The notes under the pieces were generated by a model that worked only from the letters and a program-made list of their open reading frames with translations, ran no database searches and had not been told where the DNA came from. 25,539 nt of DNA, from contig JAAMXY010004179.1 in assembly GCA_019677205.1 (NCBI GenBank), positions 1 to 25,539 on the forward strand. Reading direction: 5' to 3'. Origin of the DNA: Pinguiococcus pyrenoidosus. Taxonomy: Eukaryota; Sar; Pinguiophyceae; Pinguiochrysidales; Pinguiochrysidaceae. The translations under genes were made by a program, and so were the position numbers. This document shows positions 11,433 through 22,731 of this stretch, piece by piece; within the stretch, counting starts at the first letter, position 1; each line of letters opens with the position of its first letter.

Positions 11433-14400
11433 ATGTCGACGAGTCTCTCCTTGACTGCCGTGGTTCGCATCCGCCTTCGAGAGGCTAGTGAGGCAGTCGA
11501 CCCCAGCGAGAACCCAGAGAGGCTGCGCTTCCGCCTGCATCTGCCATGGGAAGGCGCTGCGTGCGTCTCCGAGCCCTGTGCCGTGGACAGCCCTGGGTGG
11601 CACTGTCTGGATCCCGAGGAGGCACCCAGTGATTCTGGAGATGAGGGGGTCCAAAAGCCTCCTCCGCGGCATTTCCGCTGGCAGCAGAGCTTCGAGACGC
11701 TCGACTGGGAGGCGGAGCAGAGGACCCGGTTGAACCAGATGCCCTACGCCTTCCTCTTGCTGGGCGACGAGTCCAGAGCGTTTGGTGGACATGTGCACGT
11801 GGACCTCAGTCCGCTTCTGGGAGGCGCTAGCTGCGTCATGGCGCACTTCGCGGCGCCGGGCTTCGCCAGGGAGCAGTCCTTTGCCCTGCCCGGCGACAAC
11901 CTCGCCGAGCTGGAAGTGGCAATCTTCACCTCGGACAAGCAGCCAGCGCTGGAGAGCGCGGATCTGTGGGACGTTAATCCTCTGGCGGTCAATCTGGGTG
12001 GCGCGGAGGACTTGCCTGGCCTGCGCGTAGAGGCGGAGAGCCTCCAGAAGTACGTGCAAGGCGAGGGCGTGGATGCCCATACGCAGCAGCGGCGGCTTTG
12101 CCACCCAATGTACCTCGTAGCGAGGCTGCCGGAGGGCTTCACTCCGGACTCTCAGACGGGGCCGAGGCTGCTGGTCTCCAACGGCATTCTTGCTGGGGAG
12201 CAGGCGCGATGGGAGCAGACGGTCGTGTTCTTGACCGGGCAGGTCGACCAAAGGCTTCTGGAGCAGTGGCTCTCACAGGGTAGTCTGGAGGTGGAGCTCC
12301 ACGACCGAGATCCGCTGGAGCAGCCTGAAAGTCTGCCTCGTGGACTGCTCCGCTTCGAGCACGCCGTCAAGGGAACGCCAATGGAGCTTCCCGACGGGAA
12401 CCTCGACATGGACTTGGCAGGGCGAGTCCAGCGGCAGTCTGAAGAAGATCTGGAAGCCCTGACGGACCTTGAAGGCGACGCGCGCCTTCTCGCAGTAGAT
12501 TCGGTGCTGTTCATCCCGGAGGTTTTGCGGAGATGGGGCTCCGCGAGGGACGACAACTCGCACGGATACGTGCATCTTCGCCTTGAGAAGATGCTGGACC
12601 AGAGCGCTCAACTGATAGAAGCCTTTGCGAGAAACCTCCCCGACACCCTTCCAGCACCCCCCGGCGAGTCGATCGCCGGAGAGACCGACCCTGCTGGCGG
12701 CGATGGCGGCGGAGACGCCCGTCTCAGCGGCAGCATCGGCGAGCCGGAGGCCGAGGCTGAGGCCGAGGCCGAGGTCCCGACCAAGAAGAATCAAAAACGG
12801 GGTGGAAAAGGCAAGGCAAAGGACGTGGTGGAAAGCGCCTCCGTTCAGTCAGAAAACTCTCTCGAGGCAGCGTACGCCTTGTTCCCAAACGATCCGCGCC
12901 TCCTAATGCGAGTACCCATTGAGTGCGTCTTGCCGGCGTCGTTGCTGCAAACCTTCCAAGGACCGAGAGACAAAGCACGCATGCCTCTCGCGCCCTCCAG
13001 GCGGCGGCGCCTACCCAAGTCGGGCGAAGCCACGTACGCGTTGAGTGAGGTGGAGCTTCTGCTTCGCCAGCCCGGTAGATACTTTGAGTGTGACGCCGGA
13101 CTCCATCTGGGCCTGTGTCTTTACCGCCCCCAGCGCCTACTCAATGCCGACGCCGCCTTCAGCGACTTCTCTCGCGCCATCTTCATCTTCCGCTACAGCG
13201 ACGCGCAGCTGCTCCAGAGCATCCTCCAGGCCGTGGAGGACATCAACACGCAGGCGTTCGGCGAGGCGGAGCTCAAGCGCCGCGGAAGCCTCTCCACGCT
13301 AACCTTGACGCCGGAAGAGGTGGAGAGGGTCGACGCGGGCGACTTGGACGTCCTCTGCGGCTTCGAAGTGCTCGACGACGAGTGCCGCATGGTGATCCTG
13401 GAAGGGGTGGGTGACGGCAGCATCTCCAGGTTGTTGCGCCTCTTGCCCAGAAGTGCCGCGAACAATCCGGACTACAAAGTGCTGCTGAATCCCGACGTCC
13501 GCTTTCGACATCGGCTTTACACGCCGCTTCATGTCCATTTGAAGGTGCTGCGCATCCGGCAGCCCCTGCCCATTCTCGCGGAGACGCCGGCCTTCTACAA
13601 CTCCGCCAAGGCGGCGCCTAGCTGCGCCTTGGCCGTCATGCAGTTGGAAGAGTTGCGGCGTGCCGAATCTCTTAGGGAGGCGGCCATGCTGGACTTGTTC
13701 CCCACGTGTGCCGCTTTGTTGGACATTGAGGCGTTGTACGGGGAGAGTGTCAGTTTGGTGGATATTCATGGTGTGTTGCCGCCGGGCAAGAAAGAGCACA
13801 TGGACGCCGCCGATGTGCTCTTTGAGACACCAGGTGCCGTCGAGACACCGACACCGAAGCCAGCAAGGCGCGTGAGCAACACCAGCATCAACATCAACAA
13901 CAACAACAACACCAGCAGCAGCAACAATAAAAGCGGCAATCGCAGGAGTCCTGACAACAGCAAGAAGAGGATGACCAAGGCAATGCTGGCGATGCTACCA
14001 CTGGATGCTCGAAATCCTGGATACGAAGAGTTGAGAAGAAAGTACAAAGCGCCAGATGTCCTGCGTCAGCGGCGCCGAGAGATGCTCTTGGCGCGTGCAG
14101 AGCATCAGCGACGCCAGGCGGCGAAGAAGGCAGCGGCTCAAAACCCGCGGGAACCCGTGTACCCGTACAGTGTTCAACGCCAGAACTATAAGTGGAAACA
14201 GATGCAACAGCTGCGCTCCAAGGCGAGGAGATTCAAGAACGCCACCTTCACCTACTCGATGGATTTTCTGTCCCAGAGCGTTGCGATAGTGGACAACTCC
14301 GAGCTGAAGGAGTTCGCACGCGCGGAGGATCACACCAAATGGAGCACCAAGAGAGGTACATAAAGCCTCACTCTCACTTCGCGACACTGCCTCGGGAGAA

Positions 14401-15635
14401 CGACATCCCCCTAACGCACCTGGCGTCGCTGCGGCGTCGTAGGCTTTTTGTACCCGGCGCCGAAAGAGCCACAGGAATATAACGTGCATAGATACCGCCC
14501 ATCCGACGCGCGGATCGAGGCGCTCCGAGAACCCTGGGTGGAGAATGAGTTGCATCCAAGACCAGTGGCCCGAGCGACGACACCGCCAAGAGGAGCGCCT
14601 AGGAACAGGTACACCTTGTTAAGCTGCTTGGGTCTGTGCTTCGCTCCAGCTTCATCAAGGTAAACTTGTGTCCGTCTCTGAAATCTGGAGCAGACCCGAG
14701 TTCGACGCCAGGCCGTGTAAGCCTCTGATCTTCGGCGGCTACGAGGCTCCCAGCTTCGAGAGGTGCGTTCTGGCTTTCCGCCCGGAGCTGGGAATGACGG
14801 GAACGCGGCAAGGTGCCCGAGAGGAAGCACGGGAAGCTTATCGATGGCCTCTTGGACTGCGATAGGGACTACACGAGCAAGGACCTTGGGAGCCGCAAGC
14901 GACTTCCGCGGGGACGGGGGGCAATGGTGAAGAATCCAAAGTTCTTCACGTCCGTGCATCTTGTCGGCGACGAGCTGCTCAAGGAGATGGAGGCGGCCAA
15001 ACGACAAGGTGCCCAATCTAGTCACAAGCACGAATACAAGCACAAGGCTTTGGACCTTGTCTCCACCTTGCTTGTTGCGTATTGGTGCGGTCCGCCAAGG
15101 TCGGCAACCTGACGATGCCTACTGCCGCTCTAGAAATCGAGAAGTGGCGCTCAAAGGTCATCGTGGATGACCTGCATTTCAAGGTTGGTGGCTTCAACGT
15201 GCGGGATCGCCCCTTGCAGACCGACCGCAGACAGGTGAGACACGACGCTCGATTCCGGCCCGAAGGATGCAGCTCATGGCTTTGCCGCGGTTGCAGGATA
15301 TTCTGCACGGGGAAGTGCAGAAGAAGGCGCTGAGAATCGTCCGCAACGCGAAGCTCCCTTCTGGAAAGCGAATGCCCCTCCGGCAGCCGCCATACAGCAT
15401 CTTTGCTCGCGGAGAGTATCAAGATCCCCACGACTTCACGCTGGACTTCCGGCCGGACGATCCAGAGCACCTGTACGCGACGGACCCAAGCACGGGCGCC
15501 AAGCTGCCCTTCGTCACGAGCATCCACCGCGATCTCCTCAAGCCAAAGAGTCAGACGATCCAGTCGAAGCATCCGATCCTTCCGTTGACCGCGGGGGAGA
15601 GAACAGGTCCGAAGTGGGGCATGTCAACTTGCTGA
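11433..15635 (+). CDS. Large protein resembling ciliary CFAP92/FAP92 (KIAA1257 family), six exons, 1,246 aa
   Basis: Exons: 11433-14355, 14443-14608, 14694-14762, 14866-15008, 15134-15234 and 15297-15635; introns 87, 85, 103, 125 and 62 nt, phases all consistent. The first 970 residues hold C2-like beta segments (VRIRLREASEA, YLVARLPEGFT, LEVELHDRDPLEQPE), an Ala/Glu repeat near residue 440, and an Asn/Ser run near 815-835. The C-terminal 330 residues carry the recognisable block: YPYSVQRQNYKWKQM, FTYSMDFLSQSV, GFLYPAPK, RPSDARIEALREPWVENELHP, WRSKVIVDDLHF, LRIVRNAKLPSGK and YSIFARGEY. These match, from memory, the conserved tail of CFAP92-like axonemal proteins, whose role is structural. Alternatives: acceptor 14824 for exon 4 and 15273 for exon 6 also keep phase. 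The gene structure is firm; the family name is moderate. Confidence 0.72.
13877..13932 (+). repeat. Asn/Ser low-complexity tract (AAC/AGC codons) in the CFAP92-like gene
   Basis: The run of AAC, ATC and AGC codons encodes NTSININNNNNTSSSNNKSG, an uncharged linker between the C2-like region and the conserved C-terminal block. Trinucleotide slippage probably made it. Confidence 0.85.
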
Positions 15636-15780
15636 CGTCCAGCGGCACGCCGCTCGTGAGATGTCAAGGGTCGAGGCGGTCGAGAGAGGATGGCACACGG
15701 CAAAACGAGGAGCTGTCTCCAAGCCTTTGCCCAGAAAGAAAGGCGGCTTAGCTTCTCTTCAAAATCGGGCACAAGCCCTG

Positions 15781-16930
15781 TCATGCCATGCTCGTCTCCT
15801 CCGTTGTGGATGTACGGAAGCTGCCCACGTACACCTGCACAAACTTCGCGCCAACGTCTCCATACACAGGGTAGTTCCAGATGAGATGGGCGGCTTCCTC
15901 GCCTTCGCTCGGGAAGGAGCGTTGGTTCTTCTTGGCTTCGCCGACGAAGAACTCGGCGAGATTCAGGGTGGCCGAGATGGCTGCTGGGGAATGCACGATG
16001 GCCTCGTGCGGCGTGCCGTCCGGATCCATTCCCAGCTCAAAGACGTTCTTCTCAGGGTGCCACTGGACGCCATAGAAGGGGTACTGCTCTGACTCGATGA
16101 CCGCGACGAACTCGCGCCCCGTCACCGGGTCGATGGACGATGCCAGAACGTTGAAGGTTGTGTACAGGCTGTCATACTTGTAGAAGTTCTTCACGTCGAT
16201 GCCGTTGTGGTGCGCATTGAAGGCCGACGTCTGGCTGGGATCCGCGAGCATCGTGAGCAGATCAGACGGCATGTCGGCCAGCATCTTTGAGCTCTTCGCC
16301 TGCTCGGTGAAGATCAACGGCAGCGTCATGTTCTCGGTGGCGTATCCGCCATCCAACACGCCGCCAGCGAGCTCCACGAGGAACTCCAGGCCGAGGCAGG
16401 TGCCCCAGATGGGAAAGTACTCTCCTCGGTCGTTGGCGCTCAGCGCCTCTTCCCAGATGACGGAGTGCACGGGGGACAACTCGGAGCCTCCGCCGGTGAA
16501 CAACACGCCGTTCACGCCGCTGAGAAGCTTCTTCGCCTCGCCCTCACTGGCGTAATAGGAAATGGGCACCACGCGTCCACCTCGGGCTACAGATCAAAGC
16601 TGGAGACTCAGCGCTGTGGAGCGTTTGGGTCGTAATGCAGCCATGGCCAACTCACCCTCGATGAATTTGACATAGGACGCGGCGATGTATTCACAATGCG
16701 CGATTCCCTCGCAGTGCTTGAGATACTGGGGGTCCACCGGCAGGCTCACGATTCCTGTAGGTGGAGAGATTTCGGAAAGATGGGCCCGTTTGGGAACGTT
16801 TCGCGGCAAATTCGGTGCGTAATCCGCAGAGTTCTTTCGAGTTCCGCGGTGACGCACCGATTATTGGATTGCTCTTCGCGACTGCGCCACAGAAGAGTGC
16901 GCTGATGATGAGAATGCGGTACAGCGACAT
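15781..16930 (-). CDS. GGH: Gamma-glutamyl hydrolase, three exons, 325 aa
   Basis: Exons: 16930-16858, 16754-16656 and 16586-15781; introns 103 and 69 nt. The enzyme trims poly-gamma-glutamate tails from folates in vacuoles, lysosomes or outside the cell. A signal peptide (SLYRILIISALFCGAVA, residues 2-18) is followed by NPIIG, which the first splice joins to IVSLPVD. EYIAASYVKFIE is joined by the second splice to ARGGRVVPISYY, equal in spacing to human LESAGARVVPV. The class-I glutamine-amidotransferase-like core has FTGGGSEL, the nucleophile elbow WGTCLG (Cys about 121) and VQWHPEKN (His about 234). FNAHHNG is also present as in other GGHs. The stop at 15783-15781 is only 145 bases from the convergent CFAP92-like stop. 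A second acceptor at 16581 would also splice in phase but loses two residues expected in the family. Confidence 0.92.
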
Positions 16931-17747
16931 TTCAAGTGGGGGAAAGGGGGAAAACCGTGCGCAGCCATTACGATGCGGAAGGCATCTCACGTAGTCTAGG
17001 GGCTCTTTGGGGGGTTTGGGGCGTTTTCGCTTATTTTCCGTTGACGGAGCAGAAGAAAAAATAGGCCTTTTGCTGCTCGCGGCAGAGAAAAACTGGTGAA
17101 TTTGGAGAACCTACTAAATGTAGCCAATGAATAAATACCTTTTTGGACAAAAGCGAATCAATGGGTGACACCTGGTGGACGCTCGGTTCTTCGATCTGAT
17201 GTTCAGCGATTGTTGAATCAAAGTATTTGCCTATCCCAGAGGAAAATACCGGGTGTCCGACACGGGCTGTAACGTTCAGTTTCCCGTCACCCACCAACGA
17301 GTCTATTCTTCAACCAAGGAATCTATTCTACCCAATCAGCGCCTTGTTGATCTTAAGGTCTGACCAATGGTGCTCGATTCTTCTATCTTTTCCCAGCTTC
17401 CATTGGTCCATCAAGATTGCTTCTCTCGCGAATCTCTCAGAGGCCGTCCTATGACGCAGTAGGCGCATGAGGCTTGAAGTCCGAGTGGCTCAAACTCAAG
17501 TACGTGGTTGCTTGCTGCCGCTGTACGTCGGCGACGAACCGCTGACCGCCATCTTCAAAGTGTCTCTTTGTCGCGGCCGCCAAACGCCAGACACCGCCCC
17601 TCGATAGCCCCTTTCCGCTCCGAGAGGACCCTGCCTTGCCTGGCGTTGCACCGGCAGCTGTTGGCGCGTTCCCAGACCCTGTCTTGGGCTCAATCCGCTG
17701 CGGAGGCCTGCGTTGCTCGGATCTCCAGGAGGGACTCGGTTGCTAGG
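16931..17747. promoter_or_regulatory. Divergent spacer between GGH and a small unknown gene; CCAAT-like motifs
   Basis: No gene is supported in these 817 bases. CCAAT-type words are frequent: GCCAATGAA near 17120, CCCAATCAGC near 17333, GACCAATGG near 17363 and the inverted CCATTGGTCC near 17400. The octamer TCTATTCT occurs twice (about 17301 and 17322) next to CAACCAA. These may be promoter elements of the outward-facing genes, but this rests on word matches only. Confidence 0.35.
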
Positions 17748-18525
17748 ATGCGCGACAAGGGCCTTTGTGCTCGCCTTCCAAAGCGCCTCGGCCCCATTGC
17801 AGTGCTGCTGCTGCTGTTGGCGACTCACACGTAAGTTTGCACGCACCCCTGTGGCGGTACCAGGGCCGCTGGGGGCCCAGATTCACCCCCGGTCCGCTGT
17901 CGATAGGCATGCGTATATTGGGCGAGCGGCGAGATTTTTGAGGAATCGCTTCCAGAAGCGTCTGGTAGAGCCCAAGGCGGAGAGCCCCATAGATTCAGAG
18001 GTCCGGATGGTGCCCTTGGTGCCGCCGGAGGATGGGCTGCTGCCGATTCCACCTGCCCAGATGCCCCACGTCGCGGACCCCGCGGCCTTCTTGCCCCTCC
18101 AAAGCCCCGAGCTGCAGCCGGTGGGGAAGCCGTCGGCCTTCGACCCTTTAATGCAGCTCTACGACGACATTGTGGAGGGCTTCAAGGCGTCGCTGAAGAA
18201 CAAGGAGCTGTCCCGGCGCTATCCACGAGACGTGTTCCTCAGCAGCTCCCATCTGCGCAACTGCCGGCCGCTGTCGTCGTGCCCCATTGCGTCGGAGGGC
18301 GATTTTGACGTCGTTGGCTTCATGGAGGTGGACAACCGCCCATTTCTTCGAGCCGTGGAGGCCGCGGGACTCGGCGGCAAGCTCGACAAGCCGCCCGAGA
18401 ACAAGCGCATCTCGACCCGCTCGGGGTCCTCGAGCAGCAGCGGGATCTTCTCCTTTAAGAGGGACGAGCAGCCGAGCCTCCAGCGACTGCCGGTGACGCG
18501 CTTGCGCTGCGGCGGGGAGTATTGA
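17748..18525 (+). CDS. Unknown secreted or organelle-targeted protein, two exons, 233 aa
   Basis: Exon 1 is 17748-17830, exon 2 is 17907-18525; the 76-nt intron begins GTAAGT and ends CGATAG, phase 2. The N-terminus is a clear signal peptide (basic start, then GPIAVLLLLLATHT). Directly after it comes an Arg-rich, Phe-containing stretch, HAYIGRAARFLRNRFQKR, which resembles the transit-peptide part of bipartite presequences in algae with complex plastids. The rest is soluble: Pro-rich 60-100, a helical FDPLMQLYDDIVEGFKASL, RYPRDVFLSSSHLRNC, CPIASEGDFDVVGFMEVDNRPF, and a Ser-rich tail. I do not recognise the family. The splice and signal peptide support a real gene; plastid targeting is inference. 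Confidence 0.65.
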
Positions 18526-19104
18526 AGGGGCCCTTCCTTCCCGTGGGAGAATGAGGGGACTGCACCACAGCCTTTGAAGATTGCCGCTCTTCCTAGCGAC
18601 CCCATAGACCATCCAGAGACGCGAAGAGCGCTGTGGTGAAGTGTGATTGTGCCCGCCATAGCTGGAAGTGAAGTACCGTGCGCTTGTCAAAGCCATTTTG
18701 AAGTCACAGTCGGAGTTGAATAAGAGCACGTGACTGCGTGTGAGTTTCGTGTATAGTGAGTACGATGCGTAGCTTAGCTCGTTCCATCTTTTTGCGATTG
18801 AAGCCGGATCAGGAGGAGAAGGAAAGGAGGATCATGATGAAATGGACGAACGAGCGTGTAGGTCGGTGTGTAAGTAGAGAAAGAGGAATTTTGCGTCATC
18901 GACCAGCCGCTCTTGACGTGCCCCTCGACAGAGCCACACACGCCCGGCACGGACATCCACAACACCTCGGACTCGCTCTCTCCATCCACTTGCGTGCGCA
19001 TGGGGGAACGTCTGCGGGGGTAGAGACACACAAAGACGAGAAGGCACGGACTCGACACAAATCTACAGAACACCGAGGGGAAACTCGTGCGCCCGCCGAG
19101 GTGA
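18526..19104. other. Convergent intergenic region, no supported gene
   Basis: These 579 bases separate the stop codons of the small secreted protein and the choline-transporter-like gene. Open frames such as 18756-19247 plus and 18774-19073 minus have no recognisable motif and unremarkable composition. They probably reflect low stop-codon density in GC-rich 3' untranslated DNA. Confidence 0.5.
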
Positions 19105-21896
19105 CTACGGCACCGCCTCCACTTTTGCCTTCTGCATGGGCGCCCCTTTGTCTGCTGACGGCACCACCTTGGAGTCCGCTGCTGCCTTTGTCGTTTTCCC
19201 TATGCGTCGGAAAGCAGAGGATCGGTCAGGCCAGATCTTTTGCTTAGAGGAGCTTTCGTTGAGGGAGGAGGGAAGGCACTGACCCACTAGGTTTGCGAGA
19301 TCCTTCTCGGCGAATCGGTCGTTCGGATTGCTGAACATCTCTTCGTCCGCCACAAAGCACTGGAAGATCGTCGCGATGGCCATGCCGAACACCTCGTGGA
19401 ACATGAGAGCGATAAGGTACGCCAGCAGGAAGACGAACAGCAGAGGACCCACGAGACCTTCAAAACCGGCAAACGAATCATACATGAAACGTGTTCCGAC
19501 TGTTCCGACTCCCATTCCCTTGCAGCAAGCTTGCTCCGAGCAATTCTGAGTCTTACCGTTTAGATCGTCGTCCATGCCGCTGCCCGTGATGGCCAAGTAC
19601 GCCACCACCGTGGTGGCCACGGGTACGACAACCTTCCCGAGGAAGATCACGAACTCGCCCACGAGGCTGACCGCCGCGATTCGCAGCAGATTTCGCAGGA
19701 TGAGGAAGAACGCCTTTCTCGCCGCCGTGCAGAAGCTGTAGCTGAAGATGGCGGTCTGGATGTAGGCGTTCTTGTTGATGAACTTCATGCACTTCTCGAC
19801 GCACCACATGCAGCACTGCAAGATGCACAGGAGGTACTCGGCGATCTTGTTCTTGGACTTCTTGGCCTTCTTCTGGAGATACGTGACAACCGAGCGGATG
19901 GTCTTGATGATCGCGATGACGAGGGACCCGAACGCCGCCGTGCCCACGTGATATAGCAGCACGAGCCGGAGCGACGAGAACACTGTCTTATTCCCCACCT
20001 CGCGGTTCTTGTTCCGCGAGAAGTAGAACGTCGCCACCGCAAGCGCGACCACCTGCAACCACGGTAAGGAGTAAGGCTCCTCTCCTCGTTGTGTGAGCGG
20101 AGGGTGGCAAGCAGAAACGGCTTGCACGCACCAGCTGGCCCAAAGCCACGATGAACTGAGATGTCCAGAACCAGCTGAACAGCAGGTACAGCGCTGCGTA
20201 CTTGATTTCGTCCGAGTAGCTGAACTCGCGGTAGTTGACGCAGGAGTCGTCGCCGACGCAGTACTGGGAAGTCTCCGGCATCAGTGGAAGCCCCAGGCAC
20301 AGACGTCTTGCGGTCGGTCTTCACTGGCCTACCTCTTTGACGACAATCTCTCCGGAGGAAGCGAGGAAGACGGCGTAGATGATCCACGGGATGAAGTAGA
20401 GCACGAGGCCGAAGACTTGGACGATCGGGAAGAAGATGAGAGCGGGCATGAAGGCCAGGCTGCGGGCGGCCTCTTTCACGACGCCGATGCTGAGCATGAT
20501 CCGCTTGCGCATCACGATGATCAGGCAGACGTACAGAAACGACAGACCGAAAAGGAAGTACGAGCCGTATTGGAGCAGGTCGATTTCGGTGTCCGAATGC
20601 TCCTGCGGATCCTCGTCGGCCCACTTTTGGTGCTCCAGGTAGAGCAGCGCGCCGCCGGCCAGGAGGAGCCCAAGCAGGCTGAACACGACGCCCCACACGA
20701 GAAGAGCAAGAATACCTGGCGTTGCGTTTCCACGAGACACTGACGTTTCCGTTGGGCAAGGTGGCACAGCTTCGTTTCGCAAGCCTACCTGGCGTTCGGA
20801 GGAGGAGGAGGAAGAGGAAGCTCAGAAGCACGGCGCCTCCGATGCCGACACCGAACACGATTCCTCGCGCGACGTAGATATCCGCTGCAACGCACAAGCA
20901 GTTTGCAGACGTCAGGGTCGATGCCGCTTGGATTGATGCTGGAGAAGGCGTACCTAGCAGCTCGTCGAACCATTCCGCGTCGCTCTCCTCTTCGTTGTAT
21001 GTGGACGTTGCGTTGCTGGAGGTACCCAAGCCCGCATAGGCCGCTGTGAGGGCATCGTTGAGCTCATTCGCACTCCGAGACTGAATTGTCAGATGCGCGC
21101 GGCAGAGCAGGGGTTAGCAAGCATGCGAAAGGCGCCGCCCTGTGGGCTGAGCCTTCGGTGGAAGCCGAAGAGGCAGGCACTCACATCATCCAAGACGCAG
21201 TAGTTGAATATCTCCGTCGTCTTGAGGTAGAACATGCACTCGCCCCTGCGCACTTCCTCACTGCAGGTCTGCAGCAAGCTTGGATCCGTAATGTCCGAGC
21301 TCGTCACGCAGAGCGAGTTGCCGTCCGAGGTGCAGTAAAAGCTGGTCGATCGCCGCGACAGGAGAGGATTTCATTGAGATGCCGAGCGTCTATCGTTTGC
21401 CTCGTGTGGTTCGCGCTCCTACCGGAAGAAGTTCGTCTCGTCGGGACAGTCGTCGACGCAAACGGCAGCCCCTGTCTGCATGTAGTAGCCTAGCAGATGG
21501 CGGTAAGAAAACGTCAACTACATGTGTTTTTTGGGGGGTCTAAATCGCAACGCGCGACCTTCTTGCAAATCGTCGACGCCGTCGTCGACACCGCAGATGC
21601 GGCCTTGGTAGTCGATGGCGTTGAGCAGTCGATCGGGATCCCCTTCGTCCAGGTGCTCATTCTCAATGATGCCGGTGACCGAGAAGCCGATCGCAGTCAG
21701 GGCCACCCAGTGTGCCACGAGGATGAGGATGCAAAGCACATCGGTGCATTTCCTGCGGCGAACCCCCCGTAAGCTCCGCTCCCCCAAAGGCGAAGAGCAC
21801 AGTCTCGAAGGCAAACCTGTTCTTGCTGGGGCCTTGGAAGCCCTGTCCGGACAGCTTTTGGTTGTCTGGATGATCGACGTCGGCGACCTTGGCCAT
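19105..21896 (-). CDS. Choline-transporter-like protein (CTL/SLC44 family), ten exons, 694 aa
   Basis: Exons: 21896-21817, 21752-21559, 21489-21423, 21341-21185, 21080-20954, 20884-20789, 20715-20333, 20263-20132, 20052-19557 and 19457-19105; introns 64-104 nt with all phases closing. CTL/SLC44 proteins move choline or ethanolamine across plasma or organelle membranes for phospholipid synthesis. The N-terminus splices to NRKCTDVLCILILVAHW, the family's cytoplasmic start and first helix. A long Cys-rich outer loop follows (GRICGVDDG, CVDDCPDETNFF, FYCTSDG), then about nine helices including GILALLVWGVVFSLLGLLL. The family hallmark NKNAYIQTAIFSYSFCTAARKAF lies in exon 9, and CFVADEEMF, NDRFAEKDL near the end. 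Length is normal. Oddities: donor 21558 is GTCGCG rather than GTRAG. The 99-nt intron 19458-19556 has no in-frame stop and may be retained. Confidence 0.93.
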
Positions 21897-22731
21897 GGTG
21901 CTTGCAAGGAAGGCCTCTCCAGCGGCTCAGCCGCAACGATTCTCCACGCGTGTCCGCTTCGGCACCCCGCCGAGGACTGCCCTGCAGGCCCACTGGCTTG
22001 GCTGCTGCGGACGACAGGCGACGGCGAGAGGATGTCCGTGCTTAGCAGGCCAGGTGATGCTTTGGGCCGTCGGACTGCCGCTGCTGTGCCGTGAGATGCC
22101 TTATTCGTGCTGTGCCACAGCGCTAGAGGAGCCGCTGTGAATGTCCGGCGGCGGTTTCTGCAAGTCCGATGATCCGGCCATGCCATTGGCGAAGACGGGG
22201 CGATGGACATTCAGTAGGTGGGCTGAATATGGGGACGGAGAGGCTGCGATTGCGCTCATCTCGTATAATATCGCTGCTTAAAAGACCTCTCTGAATCGGC
22301 AGAAGCGACATCATTGGCTTGAGGGAGTAGCAGTTGGGTGCTGTCCAATCCCCGTCGCTCTGGCTTCCGCAACTTTGTTCAAAGTGCGAATCGATTATCT
22401 GCGCCTCCAGTGAACAGACGTGAGAATTTCTACTGCACATTCATTGGTCAGATCACGTTTCAAATATTGTGAATCATCGGCTATCCTTGAGTTTCGATAT
22501 CCTCGAGAATTGCATTGTTCTTTCTATTTCAATATAATTATTTGCATATTGAGTATGGTTATCATATAAAAACAATAGAACATATCATACGACGAAATTG
22601 CTTTACCAAAAACGCGACGGACGTCGACACGTCTTCGCCAGCTTCGAACGTCTGTCCTTTTTGTGGCGCGTTTGGCAGCGGCAGCGCCGGTTCCCCCCGA
22701 TTCTCGCGGGCTTGTTCTTGTTGCAGCAGGG
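21897..22731. promoter_or_regulatory. Divergent spacer between CTL-like and carrier genes, with AT-rich island
   Basis: This 835-base spacer has no supported gene; the minus frame 21518-22210 reaching into it belongs to CTL exon 2 only downstream of 21752. An AT-rich block at about 22495-22605 (ATATAATTATTTGCATATTG, ATCATATAAAAACAATAG) lies 130-240 bases before the carrier ATG and includes the TATA-like CATATAAAAAC. Promoter function is inferred from position. Confidence 0.4.

Noticed and set aside
11232-12251. 339-codon minus-strand frame
   Set aside because: It is antisense to exon 1 of the CFAP92-like gene and shows no domain.
15235-15272. 38-nt introns as a distinct small class (also 10869-10906)
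   Set aside because: At both places a second acceptor gives a 62- or 68-nt intron with a better pyrimidine tract or a better match to the family motif.
18756-19247. 163-codon plus-strand frame in a convergent spacer
   Set aside because: No motif or hydrophobic pattern; it runs into the 3' end of the CTL gene on the other strand.
19785-21029. 414-codon minus-strand frame
   Set aside because: It reads through several CTL introns and shifts out of the CTL frame; only its first 26 or so codons and one internal block match true exons.
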